From positions 1 through 44,729 of the forward strand of contig CAYJHJ010000008.1 of assembly GCA_964370095.1 (NCBI GenBank): DNA of 44,729 nucleotides, in the 5' to 3' direction. Position 1 is the stretch's first letter; each line of letters opens with the position of its first letter. The translations under genes and the position numbers were made by a program. The notes below the pieces were generated by a model. That model worked only from the letters and a program-made list of their open reading frames with translations, did no database searches and had not been told where the DNA came from. Source of the stretch: CAYJAZ01 sp964370095 (GTDB lineage Bacteria > Desulfobacterota > Desulfovibrionia > Desulfovibrionales > Desulfovibrionaceae). Below, piece after piece: positions 34,490 through 43,312 of this stretch.

Positions 34490-35698
34490 ATGACTGATTA
34501 TCATCCCTCAAAAAATGCAAAAATACTTTGGGCGGCTCCGTATTGCTTACATGACTCTATGAGCGGGGCCGCTATACAAATGAAGCTTATACTTGAACAA
34601 TTGGTGCAAAAAGGTTATTCTTGCAAAGTAGTTTCTGCACTTATATTTGATACTCCCGAGGGTTTTAATTTTTTTCAAAGTTATGAAAAAAACATAGAAA
34701 AGAACAATCTTTGGTTAGAATTCAATGAAAAATCTATAAGATATTCCTATCTTAGAACGCAATCTTCCGCTCTTGCAAAAATGATGCGTGCTGAAGAAAT
34801 TGAACTCTATCATAAATACTTAGAGGTTATTGCACAATTCAAGCCGGACATATTTCTTATTTATGGCGGCGGAATATTGGAATTATTCTTGATCAATGAA
34901 TCTCATAGGCGTGGCATTAAAACAGTTTTACACGTGCCAAATGGGAATTACGCTGATTATAATTTCCCGAACTTAGATTTAGTGCTTACGGACTGTGCTT
35001 CAACTGCCAACTATTATTATCAATCAAATCGCGTAAATATCTTGCCGATGGGCACCTTTATAGAACCTGAAAAAGTGCTTGCAACATCTGAAAGAGAGAA
35101 TACTTTTATCACATTTATAAATCCCAGCCCCGAAAAAGGTGTGGCACTTTTCTTGCGCATTGCCCTTATGGCAAAAGAAAAACACCCAAGTTGGAAATTT
35201 TTGGTAGTTGAAAGCCGCTATACATGGGAAAAAGTTATGCTTGAATTTGGCTTTGACCCTAAAACATTTACAAATGTTACTTTTGCAAAGCATACAAATA
35301 ATATCAAACTTGTGTATGAAAAAACAAAAATTTTGCTTGCTCCCTCAGTATGGTATGAGGCTTTTGGGCGTGTTGCAGCAGAGGCTGTTTTAAATGGAAT
35401 ACCCGTTGTTTCTTCCTTGTCAGGTGGGTTGCCTGATGCTGTAAATAAGGGCGGGCTGTCAATCCCTGCACCTCAAAAATGCCATGAGGACTATCGCTAT
35501 ATCCCAACAGAAGAGGAAGCACAGCCATGGATTAAAGCTCTTGAAACAATTATGAATGATTACCCCAACTGGGAGAAAAGGGCTTTGGAAGCTTCAAAAG
35601 TTCACAATCTTGAAACAAGTACAAGCAGGCTTATTTCATATTTTGACGAAATGTTTCTCAATAAAGCAAGTGTTCACCCTCAATATTTTTTGAAGTAA
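34490..35698 (+). CDS. GT4-family glycosyltransferase
   Basis: The 402-residue GT-B-fold glycosyltransferase has the family's E-x7-E signature (Glu290 and Glu298 in EAFGRVAAEAVLNGIPVVSS) and a C-terminal donor domain with INPSPEKGV. There is no signal or membrane segment, so it works in the cytoplasm on a nucleotide sugar donor. It follows the second autotransporter by 18 bases and is followed within 12 bases by a radical SAM enzyme. The ribosome site is weak, which fits translation coupled to the upstream gene. It is not of the BAHT heptosyltransferase type (Aah/TibC) known to modify autotransporters, so if it acts on the passenger it would be a different route. An alternative is a role in lipopolysaccharide or capsule. 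Confidence 0.85.
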   Translation: MTDYHPSKNAKILWAAPYCLHDSMSGAAIQMKLILEQLVQKGYSCKVVSALIFDTPEGFNFFQSYEKNIEKNNLWLEFNEKSIRYSYLRTQSSALAKMMRAEEIELYHKYLEVIAQFKPDIFLIYGGGILELFLINESHRRGIKTVLHVPNGNYADYNFPNLDLVLTDCASTANYYYQSNRVNILPMGTFIEPEKVLATSERENTFITFINPSPEKGVALFLRIALMAKEKHPSWKFLVVESRYTWEKVMLEFGFDPKTFTNVTFAKHTNNIKLVYEKTKILLAPSVWYEAFGRVAAEAVLNGIPVVSSLSGGLPDAVNKGGLSIPAPQKCHEDYRYIPTEEEAQPWIKALETIMNDYPNWEKRALEASKVHNLETSTSRLISYFDEMFLNKASVHPQYFLK

Positions 35699-35710
35699 TT
35701 GGATAACATT

Positions 35711-36628
35711 ATGCCAAAAAAATATTCTGAACTTGTTGCTCATTCCACTTTGGAAGAATACTATTTTCAAGTGGCAAAAATCACTAAAGCTCTTTCAAAG
35801 AAAGGCTTTAGCAATCCGCAGGATAAAGACTATCGTCTTCTTGCAAAAGAGCTTGCAAAGAAAAATCCGCCCCTTATTATCCCCTATGTAGAAATAACTG
35901 TTTCTGCACAATGTACTTTGAAATGTGTTGATTGCTCAAACCTTATGCCGTATTACACAAAAGCGAATGAAATGGATTTAGAGGCATGCAAGCAATGGGT
36001 ATTCAAATTTTTAGAAGCGGTTGATCATGTGCTTATGTTTCGAGTGATGGGCGGTGAAGCTCTTATGCAGAAAGGTTTACTTTTTTTTCTTGAGTTTTTG
36101 AAAAGGCAAGCAAAGATTGAACATATTCAAATAGTAACAAACGGCACGCTTCCTCTTACTAATGAGCAAATAATGTTCTTGGCAAATAATAAGCATTTTT
36201 CTTTGGCAATCAGTCATTATCCAAAATCTGTCGCAAGCCATTATCAAACTTTGATTGCTCAATGTATTCAGTATAATATACAAGGTGTTACAAGTGATGA
36301 AGAAATGGAATGGCTTGATTATGGTGATTTAGAAAAAAGAGGAAGAATAAAAGAAGAAAATGAACAAATATATAGTGATTGCTTACAAAATTGCAGACAT
36401 ATCTGGCAGGGGGAACTGCATGTGTGCCCACGCTCAGCCCACGGTATGGAACTGAATTTAATCCCTCGTGATTCAAAATATTATGTAGATTTAATGCATA
36501 ATGATATACAAATAAGAAGAAAACAAATACGTGAGCTTTATGATGTAACATCTATAAGTGCTTGTGATTATTGTAATGCTCCACAAGAACGTAAAAATAT
36601 AGCTGCTGCTAAGCAAAAAATACAGTAA
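35711..36628 (+). CDS. Radical SAM enzyme with auxiliary cysteine motif
   Basis: The 305-residue protein carries the CX3CX2C motif that holds the radical SAM 4Fe-4S cluster (C68, C72, C75 in CTLKCVDC) and a GGEAL motif (114-118). A second set of cysteines (C224, C228, C239, C285, C288) resembles a twitch/SPASM auxiliary cluster. Such enzymes modify peptides or sugars by radical chemistry. It is the third gene of the autotransporter operon. The ATG at 35711 is preferred to a TTG at 35699 that abuts the glycosyltransferase stop codon, because GGATAA lies at good distance. Similar enzymes near glycosyltransferases usually act in glycan pathways; peptide epimerisation or crosslinking is the alternative. 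Confidence 0.85.
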   Translation: MPKKYSELVAHSTLEEYYFQVAKITKALSKKGFSNPQDKDYRLLAKELAKKNPPLIIPYVEITVSAQCTLKCVDCSNLMPYYTKANEMDLEACKQWVFKFLEAVDHVLMFRVMGGEALMQKGLLFFLEFLKRQAKIEHIQIVTNGTLPLTNEQIMFLANNKHFSLAISHYPKSVASHYQTLIAQCIQYNIQGVTSDEEMEWLDYGDLEKRGRIKEENEQIYSDCLQNCRHIWQGELHVCPRSAHGMELNLIPRDSKYYVDLMHNDIQIRRKQIRELYDVTSISACDYCNAPQERKNIAAAKQKIQ

Positions 36629-36717
36629 GTTTTGTTTTCATTCCAATTTCTTGTGCCTTTCAAGTTTTGTGCAAAATTGAAACGGAGTGAGAAAAAATGA
36701 TTGACGAGATGAAAAAC

Positions 36718-36746
36718 TTGCAAAGTAAAACCAGATGTGATAAAAT
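36718..36746 (+). promoter_or_regulatory. Promoter of ptsH
   Basis: TTGCAA (36718-36723) is 17 bp from TAAAAT (36741-36746), with TGTGA before the -10. The leader would be about 40 bases. The TAGGT word before the ATG is a modest ribosome site. The gap from 36629 to 36717 also holds an 8-bp inverted repeat (CAAGTTTT at 36661-36668 and AAAACTTG at 36713-36720), which overlaps the -35. Confidence 0.6.
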
Positions 36747-36791
36747 TAAAAAAATATATTTAAAAATAAAAATTAATGGTAGGTACATTTT

Positions 36792-37049
36792 ATGACATCA
36801 TTTTCTTACATTTTGAAAGATGAGCAAGGCATTCATGCAAGACCGGCCGGGCTTTTAATTAAAGAACTACAAGCTTTTTCATCAAAGCTTACAATTCAAA
36901 AAGGTGAAAAAAAGGCAGATGCCAAGAAACTATTTGCAGTTATGGCTTTGGCTGCAAAAAAAGGCGATGAGCTTATATTCACTGCTGAAGGTGAAGATGC
37001 AGAAAAAGCATGTGCAGTTGCAAAAGATTTTTTAGAAAAAAACTTATAA
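36792..37049 (+). CDS. ptsH: Phosphocarrier protein HPr
   Basis: HPr passes phosphate from Enzyme I to sugar-specific IIA proteins. The 85-residue protein has His15 in GIHARPAG, the phosphorylated residue. The position of the regulatory serine used by HPr kinase (residue 46) is lysine (AKKLFAV), so it cannot be controlled by the Ser-P route of Gram-positives. It is next to ptsI and upstream of the permease genes for which it is the phosphate donor. The start is well placed after the promoter. Confidence 0.93.
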   Translation: MTSFSYILKDEQGIHARPAGLLIKELQAFSSKLTIQKGEKKADAKKLFAVMALAAKKGDELIFTAEGEDAEKACAVAKDFLEKNL

Positions 37050-37173
37050 TTAGTCATAGATAGCTTTCACTTCTAAATAATGGAATGAAAGAATAGTTTA
37101 TTATCATAGTGTAAATTATAGTAATTCACCTATAGAAAACTGTTATATAAGTTATAATAATTAAGGAAAATTT

Positions 37174-38790
37174 ATGATTAAATTACAAGGAAAAGGCGTT
37201 TCAAAAGGAATTGCTATAGGAAAACTTTATTTTGCCTCTCAACTTGATTTAAATATTGCATTTTCAACTACAGGCAATGTTGAAGCTGAATTATTGCGTT
37301 TTGAAAATGCAAGAGAAAAAGCTATTGAGCAACTTGGAATAATTGGTGAGAAAACAAAAGAAAAACTTGGTGAAGAAAATGCAATGCTTTTTGAAGTTCA
37401 TCAAATGATGCTTGATGATATGGATTATCGTGATGTTATAACCAATGAAATTTCATCAAATAAAGCGGCGGCAGAATATGCTGTAAGCGTGTCTGCTAAG
37501 CAATTTGCACAAATGTTTTCAGAGATGGATGATGAATATATGAAAGCTCGTGCACTTGATGTGCAAGATATTTCACGCCGTGTTATTGAAATATTGCTCA
37601 ACAAGCAAAATGCTGAAAATATAGACGAAGCAAGAATCTATGCAGGCCCTGATTTTACACCGAGTGAAACTGCACAATTTAATCGTGAAAAAGTTCTTGG
37701 CATAGCCACAGCACAAGGCAGTAAAAATTCACATACAGCAATTTTTGCACGCACGCTCAGCCTGCCCGCTATTATTGGCTTAGCAAGTGAGTTAGATGAA
37801 AAATACGATGGTTTTCTTGCAATCCTTGATGGCGAAACAGGGGAAATGATTATTGACCCCGATGAGGCAACACTTAAAAGTAAAAAAGAAAAGAAAAAAT
37901 TTCTAGAAGAAGAAACAGCAAAACTTGAAGCTTTTAGAGGTAAAAAAACCCTTACTAAATCCGGGCGTGAAGTAAAACTTTATGCAAATATAGGCAGTGC
38001 GGCGGATGTTGACGCTGTATTGAAAAGTGATGCCGAAGGTATTGGGCTTTTCCGCAGTGAATTTCTTTATTTAGAAAGCACAGATTTTCCAACCGAAGAA
38101 GTGCAATATAAAGCATATAAAGAAGTTGTGGAAAAAATGGAAAATAAACCTGTTATTATTCGCACACTTGATATTGGTGCCGATAAACAAGCGGATTATT
38201 TCAATCTTCCAAAAGAAGAAAATCCTGCTATGGGCATGCGTGCTATACGTATTTGCCTCACTCAGCCTGAAATTTTTAAAACGCAATTGCGTGCGATTTA
38301 TCGTGCATCAGCACACGGGAATGTGTATGTTATGCTTCCGATGATTATTTCTGTTGACGAAGTTGTGCGTTCCAAGAAAATTGTAGAAGAAGTCAAGGCC
38401 GAACTGAGAAAAGAAAATATAGCTTTTAGCGAAGATGTTCCACTTGGTATCATGATTGAAACACCTGCAGCTGTTATGATAAGCGATCTTCTTGCAAAAG
38501 AAGTTGATTTCTTTAGTATGGGAACGAACGACCTTACGCAATATACACTTGCAATTGATAGGCAAAACGAAAGCATTTCTGAATTTTCAGATACGCATCA
38601 CGAAGCTATTTTGCGAATGATAGAAATGATGTGTAAAAATGCACATGATAATGGTATTTGGGCAGGTATTTGCGGCGAATTAGCCTATGATATAAGGCTT
38701 ACTGAATTTTTCAATAAAGTGGGTTTAGATGAATTATCAGTAACACCTTCTGCTGTTTTAGCCTTGCGTGAAAAAATATCACAAAGTTAA
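37174..38790 (+). CDS. ptsI: PTS Enzyme I
   Basis: Enzyme I takes phosphate from PEP onto its histidine and passes it to HPr. The 538-residue protein has His187 in GSKNSHTAIFARTLSLPAI, the PEP-binding IRTLDIGADKQADYF segment and Cys500 in GICGELA. It is somewhat shorter than the usual 570-575 residues, mainly in the N-terminal HPr-binding domain. A TTAAGGAAAA site precedes the ATG. It lies 124 bases after ptsH, with no terminator between, and ends at a strong terminator. Confidence 0.94.
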   Translation: MIKLQGKGVSKGIAIGKLYFASQLDLNIAFSTTGNVEAELLRFENAREKAIEQLGIIGEKTKEKLGEENAMLFEVHQMMLDDMDYRDVITNEISSNKAAAEYAVSVSAKQFAQMFSEMDDEYMKARALDVQDISRRVIEILLNKQNAENIDEARIYAGPDFTPSETAQFNREKVLGIATAQGSKNSHTAIFARTLSLPAIIGLASELDEKYDGFLAILDGETGEMIIDPDEATLKSKKEKKKFLEEETAKLEAFRGKKTLTKSGREVKLYANIGSAADVDAVLKSDAEGIGLFRSEFLYLESTDFPTEEVQYKAYKEVVEKMENKPVIIRTLDIGADKQADYFNLPKEENPAMGMRAIRICLTQPEIFKTQLRAIYRASAHGNVYVMLPMIISVDEVVRSKKIVEEVKAELRKENIAFSEDVPLGIMIETPAAVMISDLLAKEVDFFSMGTNDLTQYTLAIDRQNESISEFSDTHHEAILRMIEMMCKNAHDNGIWAGICGELAYDIRLTEFFNKVGLDELSVTPSAVLALREKISQS

Positions 38791-38813
38791 AACATAGTGA
38801 AAATAAATAATAT

Positions 38814-38846
38814 GACCTCTGTATAACAGCTATACAGAGGTCTTTT
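38814..38846 (+). terminator. Intrinsic terminator after ptsI
   Basis: GACCTCTGTATA (38814-38825) and TATACAGAGGTC (38831-38842) form a perfect 12-bp stem with a 5-base loop, followed by TTTTT. The stop codon of the convergent PHP gene is at 38846-38848, so it may also stop transcripts from that side. Confidence 0.9.
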
Positions 38847-39631
38847 TATATTTCTAAAGTGATTTCTTTTCTTTTTTGATAGAAATAAAGTTCTGTAAAA
38901 CCAATTTCCTTTAATAATGCAAGGGCTTGGTCAAAACATCCCATATAGTCAATGCTTGTGTGGGCATCACTGCCAAGTGAAATTTTTCTTCCCCCGCACG
39001 AGTGATAGAGCGTGAAAATATATTTCAAATACGAACTGTCTTTGTGTCTATATAAAAAGCGTGTGTTAAATTCAAGTGATTTGTTTTTTTCAATGACTAA
39101 ATCAAGAACTTGCAAAAGCTTATCTTTGTGTTTTTCAATCTGAACTATGCCGATATACCTTAATATAAAATCAATATGCCCAACAATGTCAAAGCAGGAA
39201 ATATTTTCTAACATGTTGATATAAAGGTTTAAATACTTCTCATAAGCTTGGCCTGCACTGAGATTCTTTAAAAAGGTTCTTGTTGTGCAATCTGCTATTT
39301 CATCTTCATGGATTGACATTATAATCACATCATAATCATTTGACTGAGCTATAGTTTCAATATCTTTTATACGTGAATATTTATAACCAAATTCAACCCC
39401 TTTTAAAAATGTAAGCGTATGATATTTTTTTTGATATTTTTTCAAAAGCTCGTCTTGCAAAGCTAAATTGTAGATATCGTCAAAGCCAAGGGACGTGCAA
39501 GAAAGGTCTAAATGCTCTGTAGTAACAAAGTGTGTGAGCCCTTTTTCGATGGCCAGATCAATATAATTTTCTTGTTTTTCGCTGCAATCGCTTGAAAGAA
39601 AGGAGTGTAGGTGCTGATCGTAGATTTTCAT
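38846..39631 (-). CDS. PHP-domain phosphoesterase (histidinol-phosphatase-like)
   Basis: The 261-residue PHP-fold metal hydrolase has a metal-binding H-x-H at residues 7-9 (YDQHLHSFLSSD). Further ligands lie in TTEHLDL, VEFGYKYS, SIHEDE, GHIDFI and GSDAHT. It resembles HisK-type histidinol phosphatases, but members also act on other phosphate esters and polymerase-linked PHPs exist. No histidine genes are near, so the substrate is open. The ATG follows an AGGATAGTT site, nearly the same as that of the MinD-like gene. It is convergent with ptsI and divergent from glmS. Confidence 0.82.
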   Translation of the reverse strand: MKIYDQHLHSFLSSDCSEKQENYIDLAIEKGLTHFVTTEHLDLSCTSLGFDDIYNLALQDELLKKYQKKYHTLTFLKGVEFGYKYSRIKDIETIAQSNDYDVIIMSIHEDEIADCTTRTFLKNLSAGQAYEKYLNLYINMLENISCFDIVGHIDFILRYIGIVQIEKHKDKLLQVLDLVIEKNKSLEFNTRFLYRHKDSSYLKYIFTLYHSCGGRKISLGSDAHTSIDYMGCFDQALALLKEIGFTELYFYQKRKEITLEI

Positions 39632-39738
39632 AACTATCCTAAAAAAATGATGTTAATGCTGTCAATTGAAATTATAAAGCATAATTACATAGAAAACAAG
39701 CGAGGAAATAGTACAAAAATTTATATAACAAATTTTTT

Positions 39739-39767
39739 TTGACAAAATCTAGAAAAAAAATTATATG
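39739..39767 (+). promoter_or_regulatory. Promoter of glmS
   Basis: TTGACA (39739-39744) and TATATG (39762-39767) are exactly 17 bp apart. The leader is about 90 bases; I see no glmS ribozyme fold in it. AAGGAG lies just before the ATG. Confidence 0.75.
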
Positions 39768-39862
39768 TTTATATATCTATTCAGGCAGTTTGTAACAAAA
39801 CGTCATTTATGAATTTATGAAAACAGCCTTTGCTAATGAATTTTGCTTTGTAAGGAGTTTAT

Positions 39863-41680
39863 ATGTGTGGAATTATTGGATATACTGGTTTCCAGCCGGC
39901 TTTATATATAGCGGTTGAAGCTTTAAAAAAGTTAGAATATCGCGGGTATGATTCAGCAGGGATAGCATTTATTGAAAATCATAAATTCAGGGCGATTAAA
40001 GCTTCAGGGAAATTAGAAAATCTTGAAAAAGAAGTGCACAACGAACTTCATTTGCCAATTACATGCGCAATTGGGCACACAAGGTGGGCAACGCATGGCG
40101 AACCTACGGTTGAAAATGCACACCCTCATATCGATAATACAGGTAGGCTTGCCCTCGTTCATAACGGTATTATTGAGAATTACCTTGAATTGAAAGAATA
40201 TTTGAAAGACTATGGTATTGAATATAAATCCCAAACCGATACAGAAGTATTGGTAAATTTTATTGCACATCATATTGAAAAAGAAGGTGATATCGAAAAA
40301 GCCTTGCAAGTTGCTTTATCAAAAGTTACAGGTGCTTATGCACTTGTTATTTCAGATTTAGAAGTGCCGGGTAAGCTGTGGGCTGTAAGGCAAGCGGGAC
40401 CAATGCTTTTAGGTGTTGGGCAAGGGGAGTATTTTATTGCATCTGATGCACCTGCCTTTATTTCTTGGACAAAAGATGTTGTTTTTATCAATGAAGGTGA
40501 ACTTTTATCTTGCACTTCAAAAGGTTATACATTGAAAAATCTTTCCGATTTGTCTGAAATTAAAAGAGAAGCGGTTACTTTGAAATGGGATACTGTTTCA
40601 GCACAAAAAGAAGGTTATAAGCATTTTATGCTTAAAGAAATTTTTGAACAACCCCGTGTTATTGAAGATTGTTTACGCTCAAGGCTTGTTGGAAATAAAG
40701 TTGAATTGCCCGAACTTGATAACTTGCCAATTCCGCGTCGTATTCATATAGTAGCGTGCGGAACTTCTTATTATGCTGCTTTGTGGGGCAAAGATATTAT
40801 TGAAGAATTATCGGGTGTTGCGGTAAATGTAGAGCTTGGTTCGGAATTTGCGTTCAGAAAACCTGCTTTTTTTGATGATGAATTTATGCTTTGCCTTAGT
40901 CAAAGTGGAGAAACTGCAGATACTTTGGCAGCTCTTCGCAAGGCAAATAATTCAAATGTGCAGACAATTGCAATCTGTAATGTGCTTGGTGCTTCACTTG
41001 CAAGAGAGGCAAATGCAACCCTTTATACGCATGCAGGGCCTGAAATTTGTGTGGCATCAACAAAAGCAATGATAAGCCAGCTTCTTCTTTTACTTTTAAT
41101 TGCGATGTATTATGCACAAAAGAAAGATTTGAATCATGAATTGGTTGCAGAATATATTAAGGGCATAAACGAATTATCAAGCACTTTAGAAAAAGAATTG
41201 CCAAATTTAGCAAAAAAAGCCGAAGAATTATCTGTGCATTACTATAAAGAAAAGCATTTCTTCTTTTTAGGCAGGGGCTATCAATATCCACTTGCTTTGG
41301 AAGGTGCACTTAAAGTGAAAGAATTGTCATATATTCATGCAGAGGGTTATTCTTCAGCGGAAATGAAGCATGGTCCTATTGCACTTATTGATAATGAATT
41401 CCCTTCTTTTATTTTGGCAGCAAATGACCATTTATTTGAAAAAGTTCGTTCTAATACAGAGGTTGTTCAAGCAAGAAGAGGCAAAACGGTTGTTTTAACA
41501 AATGTCAATGCCCCTATTACCGCAGATAATAAATGGGAATTACCTTTAACTCAAATCCAACCACTTCAGAGTTTCTTGATTTTACCTGCACTACAGCTTT
41601 TTGCTTATCATATAGCAAATCAATTAAATCTTGATGTTGACCAACCGCGAAATTTAGCAAAAAGCGTTACAGTAGAGTAA
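39863..41680 (+). CDS. glmS: Glutamine-fructose-6-phosphate aminotransferase
   Basis: GlmS makes glucosamine-6-phosphate from fructose-6-phosphate and glutamine, the first step to UDP-GlcNAc for peptidoglycan and lipopolysaccharide. The N-terminal glutaminase starts with MCGIIGYTG, Cys2 being the nucleophile. Two SIS domains follow (HIVACGTSYYAALW, LSQSGETADTLAALR and the FLGRGYQYPLALEGALKVKE region). The C-terminus ends DQPRNLAKSVTVE, as usual. Its length of 605 residues is normal. It lies next to the sugar PTS genes, which feed the same pool of hexose phosphates. Confidence 0.96.
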   Translation: MCGIIGYTGFQPALYIAVEALKKLEYRGYDSAGIAFIENHKFRAIKASGKLENLEKEVHNELHLPITCAIGHTRWATHGEPTVENAHPHIDNTGRLALVHNGIIENYLELKEYLKDYGIEYKSQTDTEVLVNFIAHHIEKEGDIEKALQVALSKVTGAYALVISDLEVPGKLWAVRQAGPMLLGVGQGEYFIASDAPAFISWTKDVVFINEGELLSCTSKGYTLKNLSDLSEIKREAVTLKWDTVSAQKEGYKHFMLKEIFEQPRVIEDCLRSRLVGNKVELPELDNLPIPRRIHIVACGTSYYAALWGKDIIEELSGVAVNVELGSEFAFRKPAFFDDEFMLCLSQSGETADTLAALRKANNSNVQTIAICNVLGASLAREANATLYTHAGPEICVASTKAMISQLLLLLLIAMYYAQKKDLNHELVAEYIKGINELSSTLEKELPNLAKKAEELSVHYYKEKHFFFLGRGYQYPLALEGALKVKELSYIHAEGYSSAEMKHGPIALIDNEFPSFILAANDHLFEKVRSNTEVVQARRGKTVVLTNVNAPITADNKWELPLTQIQPLQSFLILPALQLFAYHIANQLNLDVDQPRNLAKSVTVE

Positions 41681-41789
41681 ATTACTATAATCTACTTGCA
41701 ACTTATACGTTTTTCATCTATAGATTTAAAAAAACTAAAATGCTTTCCAAGGGTAAGCAACAATTATAATTAATAAAAGGATAGTAATT

Positions 41790-43232
41790 ATGAAGCAAAG
41801 TTTACAGAAGTTCGGTCGTTTTTTAAGCGGCATGGTTATGCCAAACATTGGTGCATTTATTGCGTGGGGCCTAATTACAGCATTATTTATTCCTGTTGGG
41901 TGGTGGCCTAATGAAGAATTGGCAACAATGGTTGGGCCTATGCTTACCTATTTACTTCCTCTTCTTATAGGCTATACAGGCGGTAAAGTGATAGCGGATG
42001 TAAGAGGTGGTGTTGTTGGTGCTATTGCAACTTTTGGTATTATTATGGGTGCTCCTTCCACTCCTATGCTCTTAGGTGCAATGATTATGGGGCCACTTGG
42101 TGGTGTTGCTATTAAGGCATTTGATAAATCTGTTGAAGGCAAGATTCCTGCCGGTTTTGAAATGCTTGTAAACAATTTTTCTTCAGGTATTATAGGAACT
42201 ATTGTTGCTATAATAGCATTTTATGCTGTTGGGCCGATGGTTGAAGCCGGCACAGCTATGCTTGGCAGTGGCGTTGCTTGGCTTGTTGAAAAAGGAATTT
42301 TACCACTAACTTCTATTCTGGTTGAACCTGCAAAAGTTCTTTTCTTGAATAATGCTATCAATCATGGTGTATTTACTCCACTTGGTGCTGAACAAGTTTC
42401 AGAAGCCGGAAAATCCATATTCTTCATGATTGAATCAAACCCCGGACCGGGTCTTGGTTTATTGCTTGCTTATATGCTTGTTGGTAAAGGTTCTGCAAAA
42501 ACAAGTGCTCCCGGTGCTGCAATTATCCACTTCTTTGGTGGTATCCATGAAATTTACTTCCCATTTGTTTTGATGAATCCAGTTCTAATTCTTGCCATGA
42601 TAGCAGGCGGAGCAACAGGCGTTTTTACAATTGGTGCTCTTGGTGGCGGCTTAACAGGGCCTGCGGCACCAGGTAGTATTTTTGCTGAAATGCTGATGAC
42701 TCCTTCAGGCTCTTATTTTGCCAATATTGCAGGTATTTCACTTTCTGCAGTTGTTACTTTTGCATTGGCTGTTGTTTTATTGAAAATGTTTGCTAAAGAT
42801 TCTGACGGTGAAGACTCAATGGAAGTAGCTACAGCGAAAATGGCTGATATGAAAGCTGCGTCTAAAGGTGTTGAATCAGCTCAAACTGCTTCTGTAAGTG
42901 TGCAGTCAAGTGCAAGTGATTCACGAATTGTAAAGAAAATTATATTTGCTTGTGATGCCGGAATGGGCAGTAGTGCCATGGGTGCAACAAAATTACGTAA
43001 AAAGTTAAAAGACGCGGGTTATGAAAATATTGAAGTTCATCATTCGCCTGTAAGTGAAATTCCAACTGATGCTGATGTTGTTGTTACGCACAATCAATTA
43101 GGTGAGCGTGCTAAAAACGCAAATCCTACAGCACATTTAGTGCTTATAAGCAATTTCTTGAGTGCTCCTGAATATGACGTATTATTAGGGCAATTAGAAA
43201 TTAAAGACGGTGTAGTTCACGGCAAGTTCTAA
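41790..43232 (+). CDS. mtlA: PTS mannitol-type permease, IICB
   Basis: The 480-residue protein joins a membrane IIC domain (about 1-335) to a cytoplasmic IIB domain (about 375-480). The IIC has the MtlA-type GGIHEIYFPFVLMNP signature. The IIB phospho-acceptor is Cys388 in ACDAGMGSSAMG. A low-complexity Ala/Ser-rich linker sits between. No IIA is fused, and it is supplied by the gene two places on. Mannitol is the standard substrate for this group, but the FruK-type kinase behind it raises fructose or another hexitol as possibilities. AAAGGATAG precedes the ATG. Confidence 0.92.
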   Translation: MKQSLQKFGRFLSGMVMPNIGAFIAWGLITALFIPVGWWPNEELATMVGPMLTYLLPLLIGYTGGKVIADVRGGVVGAIATFGIIMGAPSTPMLLGAMIMGPLGGVAIKAFDKSVEGKIPAGFEMLVNNFSSGIIGTIVAIIAFYAVGPMVEAGTAMLGSGVAWLVEKGILPLTSILVEPAKVLFLNNAINHGVFTPLGAEQVSEAGKSIFFMIESNPGPGLGLLLAYMLVGKGSAKTSAPGAAIIHFFGGIHEIYFPFVLMNPVLILAMIAGGATGVFTIGALGGGLTGPAAPGSIFAEMLMTPSGSYFANIAGISLSAVVTFALAVVLLKMFAKDSDGEDSMEVATAKMADMKAASKGVESAQTASVSVQSSASDSRIVKKIIFACDAGMGSSAMGATKLRKKLKDAGYENIEVHHSPVSEIPTDADVVVTHNQLGERAKNANPTAHLVLISNFLSAPEYDVLLGQLEIKDGVVHGKF

Positions 43233-43244
43233 GAAAATATTTAT

Positions 43245-43282
43245 AAAAGCATTTTTACTTGTAAGCAAGTTGAAATGCTTTT
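43245..43282 (+). terminator. Hairpin between mtlA and mtlF
   Basis: AAAAGCATTT (43245-43254) pairs perfectly with AAATGCTTTT (43273-43282); after a 2-base internal loop, ACTTG and CAAGT extend the stem around a TAAG loop. The sequence after it (GTTTACAC) is not a T-tract, although the arm itself ends in TTTT. It may stabilise or partly stop the mtlA message, changing the ratio of membrane to soluble PTS parts. Confidence 0.5.
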
Positions 43283-43312
43283 GTTTACACAAAAAAATAA
43301 TGGGAGAATACA

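Noticed and set aside
36697..36795. A 32-codon frame with GGAG upstream and an ATGA overlap with ptsH
   Set aside because: A good -35/-10 pair (36718-36746) lies inside it, so the main ptsH transcript would start after its ATG. The peptide is Lys/Ile-rich low complexity. It stays possible only if there is a promoter further upstream.
39768..39862. glmS ribozyme in the leader of glmS
   Set aside because: The leader is about 90 bases and shows none of the ribozyme's conserved core; the ribozyme is mainly a Gram-positive element and needs more length.
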